This document shows, one piece after another, positions 21,456-33,389 of a stretch of 64,000 bases of DNA. The stretch is from Anthoceros angustus. Lineage: Eukaryota; Streptophyta; Anthocerotopsida; Anthocerotales; Anthocerotaceae. Numbering within the stretch: position 1 is the stretch's first letter; every line of letters begins with the position of its first letter. Where the stretch lies: positions 1 to 64,000 of the forward strand of contig VJWM01000193.1 of assembly GCA_010909165.1 (NCBI GenBank). Direction: 5' to 3'. The position numbers and the translations under genes were made by a program. The notes under the pieces are model-generated. The model searched no databases. It was not told the origin of the DNA and saw only the letters and a list, made by a program, of their open reading frames with translations.

Positions 21456-22919
21456 TCGCCTAAAAAGCTTCCGATCTGTCAAGCTCAGACCGAGGGGGTA
21501 GAGAAGCAAGCACCACCTTTTACTGGAGGCGACAATTTCTTCTCGATCTCTTGGAAAGCGGCTGCTGCGTCTTCTGCAGCAGCGCGTGCCGGAGATGATT
21601 CTCATCTACGCGGGTCTGCAAACCAGTCAGATATGCATCGACCTCCGGTGTCGCCCTCGTTGAATGGAGGCTTACATCACCGCCGGCTGCCACTTTTTTC
21701 GAGATGGAGGCTTTCAAATGCTCCTTCGACGAGGCGGTCATTTACCGAGCTATAAGACACATAATTGGTGGATTCGCCAAGATCTCGATCGGGATCTCTC
21801 ACCAGATTATACAGTTCCTCTTCGAAAACGAATTGCAGGTCCTGGCTCGCTCTCATGCTTCCCGAAGTCCCAGGGGTTCATTCCGAGTTCGATCAAAGAA
21901 TTGAATTTCTTAATGTCCGACCGTACCTGTCACCACTTGTTTCTGCACTGCCTGTCGCTTCTGGTAGGGAAGCCAGTTGGCGCGTCCGTCAAACCTGGAG
22001 GACCTTCATCCAATGCGCGTTGAGACACAGTTAGGCTGCTTGCCCATCACCTCCATCCTAGCGTTAACAAGCAACTTGAGTTCTTCCAACTTCCAAATGC
22101 CGCACATCTGCGCATATTCCAAGCAAATGGCAAGTGTGGTAAACCTGAAGCTCATTTTCACACGTAGGACGGACATTGGAAAAACCTAATAAGTTCTTGC
22201 ACGAAGTCGTAATACAATCCTTTTTCTAGCCACTATTGTAGTGATAGTATCTACATGAATAAGTAGTAACAGAAACATCACCAAAATCCAGAAGAGAAAA
22301 CCACACTTCCCAGCCCGAGCCTGAAAACCCCAGCACTCCAAGCGAAGCATCTGTGCAGCCCCACCACGCGCCCTGGCCGCCACGAGCTTAGCCACTGCGA
22401 GCTCCGGCCCGCTCGCCCTGACCACCGCGCGGACCTACCGCCGCATCGCGCGGGCGTCCGCGCGCCCCGGCTGCTGCTCAGACGCCCGTGGCCGCTGCAC
22501 GAAACTCGCGCTGCGCAACCCACGCTCCGGACGGCCGCTCCTGCCGCTCCTGCTGCCGCGCGCTCCTGCGCGATGCCTGTGAATACCAGGGCACAATCTT
22601 TAGTTTCCACAATCCCAAGTCTGAAGATTATTCCGATTAAATTGATGCATTCATAGGTTATGTCATGTCGTGAATAATTTTTTTGATAAATATAGGTACA
22701 TAGTTATAACCGAGTGATTTTGGACAACCAAGGCAAGATGCGGTGCCCGTCACCGTAGGATCTCAGGCAACCGGCTGAGCAATGTGGACACCAGTCAATT
22801 GACAAGACGACCTTCAGATTAACCAATTCAAGCAGAATTGCACATGTTTACACAGCTAAATGAGCAGGAAACGACGATACACAAGGCATGAAACATGTCA
22901 ACTGCCTTCACGCTGGTTT
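21456..22919. other. Intergenic; GC-rich island at 22300-22580
   Basis: No family is recognisable in any frame. The 22300-22580 part is strikingly GC-rich and CpG-rich ('cgcgcgggcgtccgcgcgcc') compared with its surroundings and could be a small repeat or a promoter-like island. Short frames at 21520-21741 (minus) and 21664-22023 (plus) are unremarkable. Confidence 0.45.
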
Positions 22920-24878
22920 TCACAGTTTCAAACTATGTTCCTTGATTTTAGGAATTGCATTAGCGTCTGGTGGTCTGAGATATCCGAAATTCCATCCCAC
23001 AGCTGCTGCCTGCATAACATCCGACAGTTCCACTGTCGGCAAAAAACCCACAGACTCTGGTGTACGGGAAGAAGTTAAAAGAACTGAACTTGAAGTAAAA
23101 GAGACCAACAACCCGCCAAGTTTGGTTTATCACCTTTTCTTGGCCCATAAAAGCTCGTGAGAGATGAAGCTGAGAGTGACGATCAGCCCCACCATCTCCA
23201 TGGCACCGTCGACTGCCAAAAACGGCCAGAGCACGACATGCCATGAAATAAGCCCAAATCACCAATCACGTGCTGCAAGAGGGTGACATTCAAGGTGCCG
23301 CATACCTCCAGCGACAAAGCCACCTGCTCCCCCTCCTATAACGATAACGGGCATAGCTGCCTTAAGTGACTGATTGAGTGATTCGCGTCTGTCCTTCACC
23401 TGCGGGTCAGAACAGTTCAATCTAAAGGCAAGGACAACTGCGGATTTTGCCAGGACATCTCAGTTGATATCTTGACCAGGACACTCTAGACTCTCAAATG
23501 CCCTTGATCATCTCTTTTTTGGCTCAGTGCCTGCATCTGGATCTGCTTCGTAGTACACTCTGCCACTGCCAGCAGGAGGAAGCTGGCAAGCTCAAACCAC
23601 ATCACAAGCAGCCTCACCTTCGTATCAACACCTGCGAGAAGTTGTTTTGTTGTTTGATCTTGAGGTCTTGTCCCTCCAGGAGGGCTGAAATACTCAAAAC
23701 TGACGGGCCGAAACGCTTCCTGAGCCCTGTGTTCCACATCAGCTGCCAGCTCACAGGAACTACTTACAAAAACTGGAGTGTGGAAGCTCTAAACACCCTT
23801 CAAGAAATAAGCTAGCACACTACGAAGAAACAGAAGCAAGCTACAAGGTGAACCCATAATCCATTCAAGTGTAAGTAACGAAGGAACCTGCTTGAGACCA
23901 GAGGCCCTCAGGCTCAGGGTTTGATACATTGACGCGGTAGGCAGGAACTGGCTTCCAGACAGAATTGGCGACTTCTGTAGTCGGTCGGAAGTGGCTTGAT
24001 ATCCCTGCATACCCTTCCAGGTTTTTGGCCAGAGTGGGAGGGAGGTTAACAGAGGCAGGTGGCCTACCTCCGATACAAGCCCTTGTCTCCCACAGCTCCC
24101 CAGCAGGAGGAGCTTCTTTTGCTACAACCCAATAGTTACGAGGGATAGATTGTCCATCACTGATAACCTGCATGTCCTCCCAAGCAGTTAAGGTAGATCC
24201 CTCGGTTGCCTCAAATTCTGGCACAACTTCAGCATAAGCCATCAGGCCACCGGAAACAGTGGTCTCATCAGCCTCTTCGGAGTAGTGAGAACCAGTAGCA
24301 GCCGGAAAGAATCCCTCCCGGGACCTCTCATCTTCCTCAAAGTCTTCTTCAGAGACTGCTGTCCGGTCCATGTCGAACGATGAATGTGGGAATGCCTTCG
24401 ACTGCTCTGAAGAAATTGGCAGTAGCGACAGGTTTCGCATGCCCTTCCGACCTTGTGACCGAATAATCCCCGCAACAGCAACTACAGCAGCAGCAATAAC
24501 CGCAACACCAGCCGCAAGGGTTGGAGAGTTATTTCTCGGAGCTGGAACCGAAGATGGCACAATGTCTCCCTGCCACAAAGTGCTTGATTGCTGTGTCCCT
24601 CCCTGCACCGGCTCTGGGTTGCTTCTTTCTGTTGTGATATGCTGATGGACCATGACTGGGTCTATCTCCACCATTGGATCTTTGATGACTCTTGCCACCC
24701 ACTCCGCCGCTTCGCTTTCACTGGAAGTTGGCTTCTGTGTATGCCTCCCCCTCTTCACGTAACAGCGGGTGGAACTCAAAGGCGAGCTTTTCTGGAGCAA
24801 TGTGCTAACATACCGAACTCCAGGCAACGGCAACGTAACCTGATCGTATGCTGCGAAAACCATCATCCTGGAGTCCAT
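22920..24878 (-). CDS. Unrecognised membrane protein, 4 exons
   Basis: Four exons join in phase on the minus strand: 24878-23888, 23772-23618, 23399-23306 and 23056-22920. All introns are GT-AG and the product has 458 residues. I do not recognise the family. Visible features are an N-terminal region rich in Ser/Thr/Arg that could be a plastid or mitochondrial targeting signal, a hydrophobic segment at residues 120-139 (LAAGVAVIAAAVVAVAGII), a long acidic middle part, and near the C-terminus a second hydrophobic glycine-rich stretch (MPVIVIGGGAGGFVAG). The end is 'VGWNFGYLRPPDANAIPKIK'. The second exon acceptor was chosen because it alone keeps the frame. A cryptic intron inside exon 1 near the N-terminus is possible. 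An organelle-membrane role is only a guess. Confidence 0.65.
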
Positions 24879-25769
24879 CTAGAGCATGCAATGGCTTCGG
24901 GTGACTCGCCCAAGAGCCTGAAGCAAAGGATATACATCGACCATTGTGGAGAATTATTTTATTTTATTTTACAGTTCATCACTCTGCCGGTCGTCCCTCC
25001 CCTCTCTACACCCGTCCCCAGTATTCCCCTTGGAAATCCCAAAACGCCCACCTCTTCTGTCCTCATAGTGTTTTGTACTTCTCTTCCATCCTACTTTTCA
25101 TCCTCCACTTCACCTCGGCTGATTGGCACTCTCCACAGGCTATCCATTTCTTCCTTTCTTCCCCTACATGATCCTGGTTTTTTCCGGATACGGTACAATC
25201 TGGAGCCTCAATGAATGCAAGGTGCGTGGGCGGGTTTTCAAGGAGCCAATTCAGCTCCATAAACAAGTAACATCCCCGGGAGCAAGTGCTCACGCATTCC
25301 GCTGCCATCCACTTGGCAAAGGTGAAGTATGAAAAGTTTTCCATTACCATCAAAGGTGAAGTATGAAAAGTTTTCCATTACCATTCATGGGTCATGTATG
25401 CTTGTTAGAAGTTTGTGTGCCACACTTGGAAACAATATCAGAGTTAACCACCACCATGCTTTAGAACTATTAAATCCTGCACCTCTGAACGGAAAGATGG
25501 TATCACAGGATTTTTCACCTTTGGGTTTTTATCAATCGGTTTTTTCCCTTTTGTTTTTGGGGTAGATGGGTTTTTCCCATCTCTTTTTTGTAATAAAGTC
25601 TTCTTTCCCTCGATTTTTCACACGTCTTGAGTATGATGAGTTCAAAGCTATGGGATCTTCGATAGTACTTTGTAAGTTTTATTTTCAACTCTTTGATGAG
25701 TTTTTTTTGTAATTTATGGTACGATGGACTTGGAGGTTGATCAATTTCTAGCTTGTAATAAATCTAATA
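24879..25769. other. Intergenic, upstream of the unknown membrane-protein gene
   Basis: No gene is recognised. A 37 bp string 'ggtgaagtatgaaaag' plus 'ttttccattaccat' is tandemly duplicated at 25320-25383. The 25540-25770 part is AT-rich. Confidence 0.5.
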
Positions 25770-26116
25770 CCGTACCCCGAGGGGTGGTTCAACATGATAA
25801 TGTCGAAATAATTATTTTTTAAAAAATAAGGTTCAACATAAATATTTATATTTTTCAAAATTTCAAAATTTACAAAAAATAATTTTATCAAATTTCAACA
25901 TTTATTAAAATACATAGGTATATATATAAAACTAATGGATATGTATAGACCTCCCTAAATAGGCCCTAATTTTCCACACAAACCCTAGTTTCCTTATTTT
26001 TGGCATCATAAACTCATAAATTTTTACCTATTCAACATTTTAAGTATAATAATTTCTAGATTTTCAACTTTTACTAATTTTAATTAATTAACGCCGAATC
26101 ACCCCTTGGGGTACGG
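25770..26116. mobile_element. MITE with TA target duplication
   Basis: A 347 bp AT-rich element is bounded by inverted repeats: CCGTACCCCGAGGGGTGGTTC at the left end and its near-complement ending GGGGTACGG at the right. The dinucleotide TA flanks both ends. It has no coding capacity. TA target sites and short TIRs fit a Tc1/mariner-type miniature element. Confidence 0.7.
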
Positions 26117-27220
26117 TAGTTAGAAAATTGCGGATCTGTGGGTGGCATTGATTGAGGAACCAACTACGTTCTATACATAACAATGTCAACCAACTATTAA
26201 ACGAGTGTCATGCCGTGTGATACTAATCTCAGCATCCACTTGGGTTTAGTGTTTGATTAGCATTGATTAATCCAATTATTTATCCTTACATAAGTAATTT
26301 GTATAAATTAATCTAAAGCACTTATGTTAATTATGCCTTGATTAGTGTTAATTAAACATTGTTAGCAATAGCTAAGTGGATATGCACAAGTAATATGCTT
26401 TGGTATATTCCTTGCATATTATAGTATATTCTTAGGATATTTCTGGCATATGCTGATGCCAATCTGGTATCTTAGGAATATGCCGATGGTAAGGGCTAGC
26501 AATATTTATAGACTCTTTCATACAGGACAAGCTTATATCATAGCTTGTCCTCTAGATATGCAATGGAAGAGGATATGCAATGCAAGAGTGTTGTGAGGAG
26601 ACCAAAGCTATGACTCCGAGAGCGATGTGTGACAAATTTATGTGTTGTTCTCGTGGGGAGAGTGTGTTTGTGCTACGACGTGTGAGCTACTCCCTCCTAA
26701 TGTTTGCTGGGTTGTCTGTTGAAAAAGTGCTCGTATGAATGCAAGTACGTACCTCGTGATTGGTTTGCACCTATATTTGCATATTATATTTGCTTTGCTT
26801 GGTTGTTTGTTGAGGAAGTGCTTATATGAATGCAAGTGCTTACCTCGTACGACACTATTCACACGAGTGGCAAGAGGAGATGGAAGCATTTAAGAATTTC
26901 AGATGCCCAATTAAAAGTGCAGTAACAATGGTGAGTGGGAGATACTTGCAGCTAACAGAAGCCACGGGTCTGGCTTGCAATATGCACCGTTGTAGGTGCA
27001 AGAACAAACAGTTCCTATAGAAGCACTTCTGAGAATGTGAGGCTTGTGAATTACGTTTAGTGGAAATGTTGGCACTTACCGCTCGCATGAAACCACCTAT
27101 TCAAAGGGGCTGTGAGGACCGCGGAACCTAAAATTATATCCTACTGCACAATGTTGAACCCGTCACTCGCTCCCTTTTTTTATCCATGCATGCAATGAAC
27201 GGGATTGATGAATGATTTTA
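26117..27220. other. AT-rich intergenic sequence
   Basis: No gene is recognised. A roughly 45 bp string including 'gttg(t)ctgttga.gaagtgct' and 'atgaatgcaagt' with 'acctcgt' recurs at 26708-26757 and 26801-26850. This may be part of an old LTR, but no ends could be defined. Confidence 0.4.
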
Positions 27221-29879
27221 ACACCATAAACCTTCAAGAGGGGGAATTTACATGATGGGGGTTTTCTTGAAAATATGCGCCAAAGGGGGTTACACATGGG
27301 TCTCAAAACGACGAATAGCATGTTTTGGTGAAAGAACCACAAAAAGCAGGTGTCCCATACACGTTGTCCCCTTTACAATATGGGTACACGCCGTGGAAGG
27401 GTGCTCAAATCCTTTACCCATATGATGAAGGCAAATTAAGACCCACCGTCTGGCCGTTAATGCCGGGAAAGGATGCCGATGAACCTAGATTTGGGTCTCA
27501 CGGAAGAAAGTACGGTTGGCATGCAAAAACCATAGTCTTCTGCAAATTCGTTTTGATCTCAAGGGTTTGGCAAAGGGTTGAGGTCATGCATGGGTCCGTA
27601 TGCTTGGCGGCCTTGCCGGTGGAGCAGGCGCGGTCGGCGGCGCCTGCCTTGTCTATGGAGGTCACAGCTACTGATTCGGTTCTCCGCAGTACCACAAATT
27701 GAAGAACAAACACCACCTACGGATCGAAGATGGTTGGGATGACTGCAACAACGCTCCTATCTATCATCCTCGACAAATTTGTCCAGCTATGGACAACACG
27801 CCACTATAATCTTGGGGCACGATAACCGCCCAAACACATACTTAATTTATTGTGTTGCAAAACCACATATACGGATACGGTATTGTATTGCATTGAGGTG
27901 GTAATGGACCAAAAGCCAAACATGATTCACGCGCTTACCCTAACAAAGGCTCGGACAAGGAGTACAGTGGAATTTAGACCGGGTGAAGCTAGAACCCTAT
28001 ATTTATCTCAGCATGCGGGAACCATTGCCTCCTCTCCCAATTCCTTCTCCATGGAAGCACGTTTACTCATCTCCGGAGGTCACTCCGTCATCGTCGCTCG
28101 GACCCTCGTCTGCACCATGGTCATCACTATCCTCAGGGGTACTTTCGGATGCTGGCTGAATAAACCCACGCAATTCATTCAACTTATCCTTTATCGCTTT
28201 CTTGTCAACAACATATAAATGTTTTCGAGCATTCAGCACGAATCCATAATAAAGGATTACCGTTTCGTTCACAAAGACCTGTTGAATATTTTTGGTATAC
28301 AAGGATTTGCTTCCTTTCTTCCCTAGCTTCAAGCCATGTTCGGTACCGCTTCCTGGAATTATATTTTCCTCAACATATCTTCCCTCATATGCATCCGTAT
28401 GCTCGGTCATATACCAATGAACGAGGAAGTGAGGTTTGGGCGACTCCAACTTCACATCTATGACCTTTCCAATCCAAAATGGTCATTGTGTGTGTTATAC
28501 ATTGAACGGAATGAACATTCCTTTATTGATCTCCAATATCGCCATTCAAAGCGTGTCATATCTTCTTGTTGCTTGCCCAAATTTCTATATGCCCAAATAC
28601 ATATCGCGTTGTGGAAGTTCGCATAGCAGGCTGCTACAAAGCCGCATCGGGCATGCATAAGGGCACTCTTGGCGTCGGCCTCCACTCTCGAAAACCACTT
28701 CCATGGTCGTTGCAACCAACCCGATATGGTTGTCCACAATTCTGACAATTTCTTCTGGTCAACCCAACTCCTCCCACCATGTGTACTCTTCCGTGTGGCG
28801 GAGCTCGATAACCCTCGCTTCAAGTAAGCAACGCCTCTGTTGCGTGAGACAAGCGGCGCCTTTTTATCTCTAGCCCATAAGGCTAACAAAGGAGCAGATT
28901 ATGACCTCCTGTGGCACAAACTTCAAAACTCCAAGCCTCCTTCGCTTCCCACAATGATGTTGAGTCGCTTACTCCGATTACATCACGACGCGGTTTCTCC
29001 TCGCGTGTTATCTTGAATTGATCTTTGGAGCAGATTATTCAATTTACTCACACGAATCGTCGCCCATCCCGTCTTATTGGCCATACATACTTAAGTCGGG
29101 AACTTGATCGATATCTTCACCTCCGGCCTTGGAGTGTACGCTCCTCGATAATAGTTGCCAATGCGGGCGGTGTGCGCTTCCTTGTGTTTCAAGCTTTTAG
29201 AGAAGCATGAAAACATCGATCAATTTGATCATGGGTGTGCCCAACTAGCGAAGCCCACCTTCACTTTCTCAAATGTTCCCATGTCTACCAACATGTTGAG
29301 ATACGCAAAGAGTAGTTGGTTCTTGTTCTCCGGCAAGTGTTGTCCAGTTGTAAGTACAACACTTTAGGCACCCATCATAATTGTGGATAACATCTTGAAT
29401 GATGTTTATAGTCAAATTGGCGTCATTGCGGAGGTTGGCATAATTGTGAGTGTAATTGTGAATCATGCACCCCACAACCTTTGAAATCGACATTCTTCAT
29501 CCAAATTCTTGACCACCGCAAGAAATGCGAAGCTCTTTTCTTGGTCCATTCCATCGATGGCCAATAACATATATTTGTGGGGCTCCACGTAGCTCTTGCT
29601 GCGATGCTTTGTCATCTTCGCTCGCTCGATTAAGCCGATCTCGATGGGCATCTAAGGCTGATATTTTCGCAAACAATTGGTGTTACGTTAGACATTCACA
29701 GCATTGCGGACATAGGATCATTGCAGATCATGGAACACCCAGTACTGCTGGTATGGCACCCGCCGTATCCGCAACATGAGAACTGTGCCGTTCAACCCTT
29801 AGGCCGAATGCTTTCTCGCCCACCAAAACCGTATAAAACAGATACACGGCAAAAGGAATCAAAAGTGGACTTTTTGGTG

Positions 29880-30010
29880 AAAGGCGCCGGCCCGCCGGCG
29901 TCATCCTCATACCACTCCGCGGGCTATCCACTAACAGTCTGCAAACCGCCTACCACTGTACAATTGCATCTTGGTGGGAGAGGAGAGGGCGCCGGCCGGC
30001 GCCTCTATCC
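29880..30010. repeat. GC palindromes inside the transposon
   Basis: A perfect palindrome GGCGCCGGCCGGCGCC lies at 29988-30003, flanked by agag and ctct so that the symmetry extends further. A related interrupted one (GGCGCCGGCCCGCCGGCG) lies at about 29884. Similar palindromes recur at about 30246, 34530, 34612 and 34690 in copy A. Confidence 0.75.
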
Positions 30011-30253
30011 GTGAGGCGGCCTCGGCAAAGCCGGTATGTTCAGCCATACCTCTTACTATGGAGTGCAATGCCATGAGGAGCATGGAAAACGTTCCTTCTT
30101 ACTACCCTAACCTTCCCGACACCTTTACCTTCCCACCCAAAGCTTCCTAGGTTGGCCAAGACACTTCCTCCTCTTCCCTACACCGGGACGCCTCTTCCAT
30201 AGAATGCACAAGCTGCGTAAACCCGAGAGGTGCTAAAGAGGAGTGGGCGGCGC

Positions 30254-32140
30254 GCCCACTCATTGGTCGAACGACATGGTAGCCTACTTCAATGAGCACG
30301 TCCCTTTCAACATGCCACACTCAAATTACAGAGAACACGATGTACTAACCACCTAAGACATGGAGAGTGTGCAGCACAAAGGACATAGAAGGACACATAA
30401 TGTACTCACCGAAAGGATTGGAGAATACCTTGGTCGACTTTAGCGATCGTGTTTCTAATTGTCGTTTTAATCCTGCAAAGCGAGCACGTGGAGAACTGTT
30501 GGACTTTGGAATCTTCACCCTGCTAAAGTTCTCCCTCCAAAGTTTCAAAAACCAAGCATAGGTGACAAACCGTTGACTGGAACCCTCACATTGCCGTTTA
30601 TATTTTGCCCAAATTTCGAACTTTGTGAATGTGTCTGGAAGATTGAATACATCAACATTGGGGAGCCTTTCCGCCATGAACAGGAATGCGCTGTCCATCC
30701 ACGCGATTGCACCCTGCGCATATGTAGACTGGTGTTTAGGGTTTGCTCTAAAGCCATCCCACGGTGCATGTGCAATAACCCTTCTCTTCAGCTCCTCATA
30801 CCTACTATGGCCAATGCAATATACCTGCGAAGGCTCGAGGCATCGCATTCGACCGACCCCATAGATGAGTCACAACTTTATCATTGTCTGGCCCCTGCGA
30901 TCGACGTGAACAAGAGATTCCGAAATGTCTCTGCTCCTCGCCCATTCGTAGAAACCGTATCTCGCTCCGCAACCTTTCTATAGTCAATTTGAACACACAT
31001 TTGGTTGCAGGCTTGCGGAAATCAAGAGACGCAGCTTCCGCATTTCCTCATCGGCACACCGGTAGCTCTTTTGACCAGTTGAAACAAGAGCCTTTGTTGC
31101 TATCAAGCTTTCGCTCAATGGCTTGGGATGGTATGATTGCGGGGCATGTCCACCTGCGGTGTTTGAAAGACGTCATCCTCCTCGTCGGCCGACACGCTTT
31201 CCGGAGGATACCTTCCCACTCATTGGTCGAACGACATGGTAGCCTACTTCAATGAGCACGTCCCTTTCAACATGCCACACTCAAATTACAGAGAACACGA
31301 TGTACTAACCACCTCGGACATGGAGAGTGTGCAGCCAGGACAAAGGACATAGAAGGACACATAATGTACTCACCGAAAGGATTCGGACAATACCTTGGTC
31401 GACTTTAGCGATCGTGTTTCTAATTGTCGCTTTTAATCCTGCAAAGCGAGCACGTGGAGAACCTGTTGGACTTTGGAATCTTCACCTGCTAAAGTTCTCC
31501 TCCAAAGTTTCAAAACCAAGCATAGGTGACAAACCGTTGATGGAACCCTCACATTGCCGCTTATATTTTGCCCAAATTTTGAACTTTGTAAATGTGTGGA
31601 AGATTGAACACATCAACATTGGGGAGCCTTTCCGCCATGAATGTCTGTCCATCCACGCGATTGCACCTGCATATGTAGGCATTGTTTAGGGTTTGCTCTA
31701 AAGCCATCCCACGGTGCATGTGCAATAACCCTTCTCTTGACTCCTCATACCTACTATGGCCAATGCAATATACCTGCGAAGGCTCGAGGCATCGCATTCG
31801 ACCGACCCCATAGATGAGTCACAACTTTATCATTGTCGCATGATCGACGTGAACAAGAGATTCCGAAATGTCTCCTGTCTCGCCCATTCGTAGAAACCGG
31901 TATCTCGCTCCCAACCTTTCTATAGTCAATTTGAACACACATTTGGTTGCAGGCTTGCGGAAATCAAGAGACGCTTCGCATTTTCCTTCGGCACAGTAGC
32001 GTCTTTTGACCAGTTGAAACAAGAGCCTTTGTTGCTATCAAGCTTTCGCTCAATGGCTTGGGATGGTATGATTGCGGGGCATGTCCACTGCGGTGTTTGA
32101 AAGACGTCATCCTCCTCGAGCCGCCTTTCCGGAGGATACC
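30254..32140. repeat. Internal tandem duplication in copy A (unit about 0.96 kb)
   Basis: 'cccactcattggtcgaacga' and the 950 bp that follow begin at 30254 and again at 31216. The second unit runs on into the single-copy sequence after 'ggaggataccttcccac'. Copy B has only one unit (from about 42537), so this duplication is specific to copy A. It repeats the N-terminal half of the transposase-like gene. Confidence 0.85.
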
Positions 32141-33389
32141 TTTCCCACGGTCATCCATAGTAGGAAATAAGTCGCCTCAATGCTTGAGGCCCTCCTACTC
32201 GGCGAGCAGTGTCCACTACTTTGTGCATTCTCATGCAATGAGCGGGCTCCTATCTAAGGCGGCATACAAATTGAGGTTTCTCGGTGTCAGGCACACCCCT
32301 CAGATGGTGAAGATGAACCTGCGGCGCCCATTGTGGCCACCATCGAACGAGCTGCAAATGCAAGCCACGGCATTGGTATGTAGGAACGGAATTCAAGCAA
32401 GTAGCAGACAGTTCGATTCTCTCCGGTTATACCTTGAATGCGTTGCCCTTTTGGGAAGGTAGAGGTCCACACACCACATGCCGAGACCGTATTTGAGGCA
32501 CGTTTAGTATCCTCCTCCTTTGTGCAACGTCCTCCTTGCGTTGTCTTGAATTCGAGCAGTCGCCCGTCGAGGCATTACTGCGGCGATGCACCCGACGGAT
32601 GGAATAGAGTCCGTCGGCATCTAAAGAAGCCCAAAACTCGGCAAATTGAGAACAGGACAATCCAAACCTCATCTCCATCCAAAGGATGAGTAGCATTCAA
32701 CATGTTTGTGAAGGGTGGTAAAACGCGACGACCTCAAGTGTCGGGCGAACACAAACCCTTGCGGCCGGAGTGCAAGGTTAAGGCAAACTTGGGTCAATCA
32801 TTCGGGACAAATGGGCGTTAATAGCGTATCGCTTAGATATGCGGCGCTTCATGGGACAAGGAATGGCGGCTTTAACTACATTGCATTTATGCTCGGCATC
32901 CCACATGGAATGATTGTGGCGCAATGGGGATTTTGATTACCATGATGGTGATACTTGTGGGTACTCCTACTTTGGTTTGGTGGAACTTGCTGCGAATGAA
33001 AAATAGTTCTACCGTTCCCATCCATACATACGAGTTTTCCGAGCGTTAGGTTTTGCTGGTACCTTCATGTGGATACGCTGGACATGATGTTTGAGCATCC
33101 TTTCAACCCTAATGTCGATGGGGTTATTATTGCCCTAGGAAGAAACAGATTATCTCTTTTACTGGAGCAAATCGGTGTTTGTAAGTCGAGGTGTGCATCG
33201 AGACACCGTCTCGAAGGGAACACTTCATGAAGAGTGCGCCCATTCGCGTCGTGGCGCTGTGAAGGTCGGGCGTTTTTCGCCGCCGCATCGGCCCGGGACT
33301 CCGCCGCGTGAAGCCGGAGCAATTGCGACGCCATCGCGCCGCCACGCCCTCCCTTGCCAACATCCTCTAATCCAAGGTCGATTACGGGT

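Larger units (their letters stand above)
28063..32700 (-). pseudogene. Transposase-like gene (DUF7869-type), copy A, frameshifted
   Basis: Read on the minus strand in several frames, the segment shows in order: an N-terminal part with 'LPNVDVFNLPDTFTKFEIW'; a 'WRENFSRVKIPKSN' then 'CSVCAGLK'-type zinc-like segment (about 30.54-30.44 kb); 'SKSYVEPHKYMLLAIDGMDQ' (about 29.6 kb); 'DANLTINIIQDVIHNYDG' (about 29.4 kb); the split string LDNTC/RENKN (about 29.33 kb); and 'LNMLVDMGTFEKVKVGF' then 'VGHTHDQID' (about 29.23 kb). This order is that of the eukaryotic family I know as DUF7869, found in repeated elements of many lineages. A tandem duplication (30254-31215) and many frameshifts interrupt it. 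It may be a true pseudogene or may only look broken because of base errors in an unpolished repeat. The family name is from memory. Confidence 0.6.

Noticed and set aside
23614-23760. Alternative acceptor of exon 2 in the unknown membrane-protein gene, after 'gtaagtag'
   Set aside because: It puts the exon in a frame that meets a poorly matching join at the next exon. The acceptor at 23772 keeps all later exons in phase and gives a more natural sequence.
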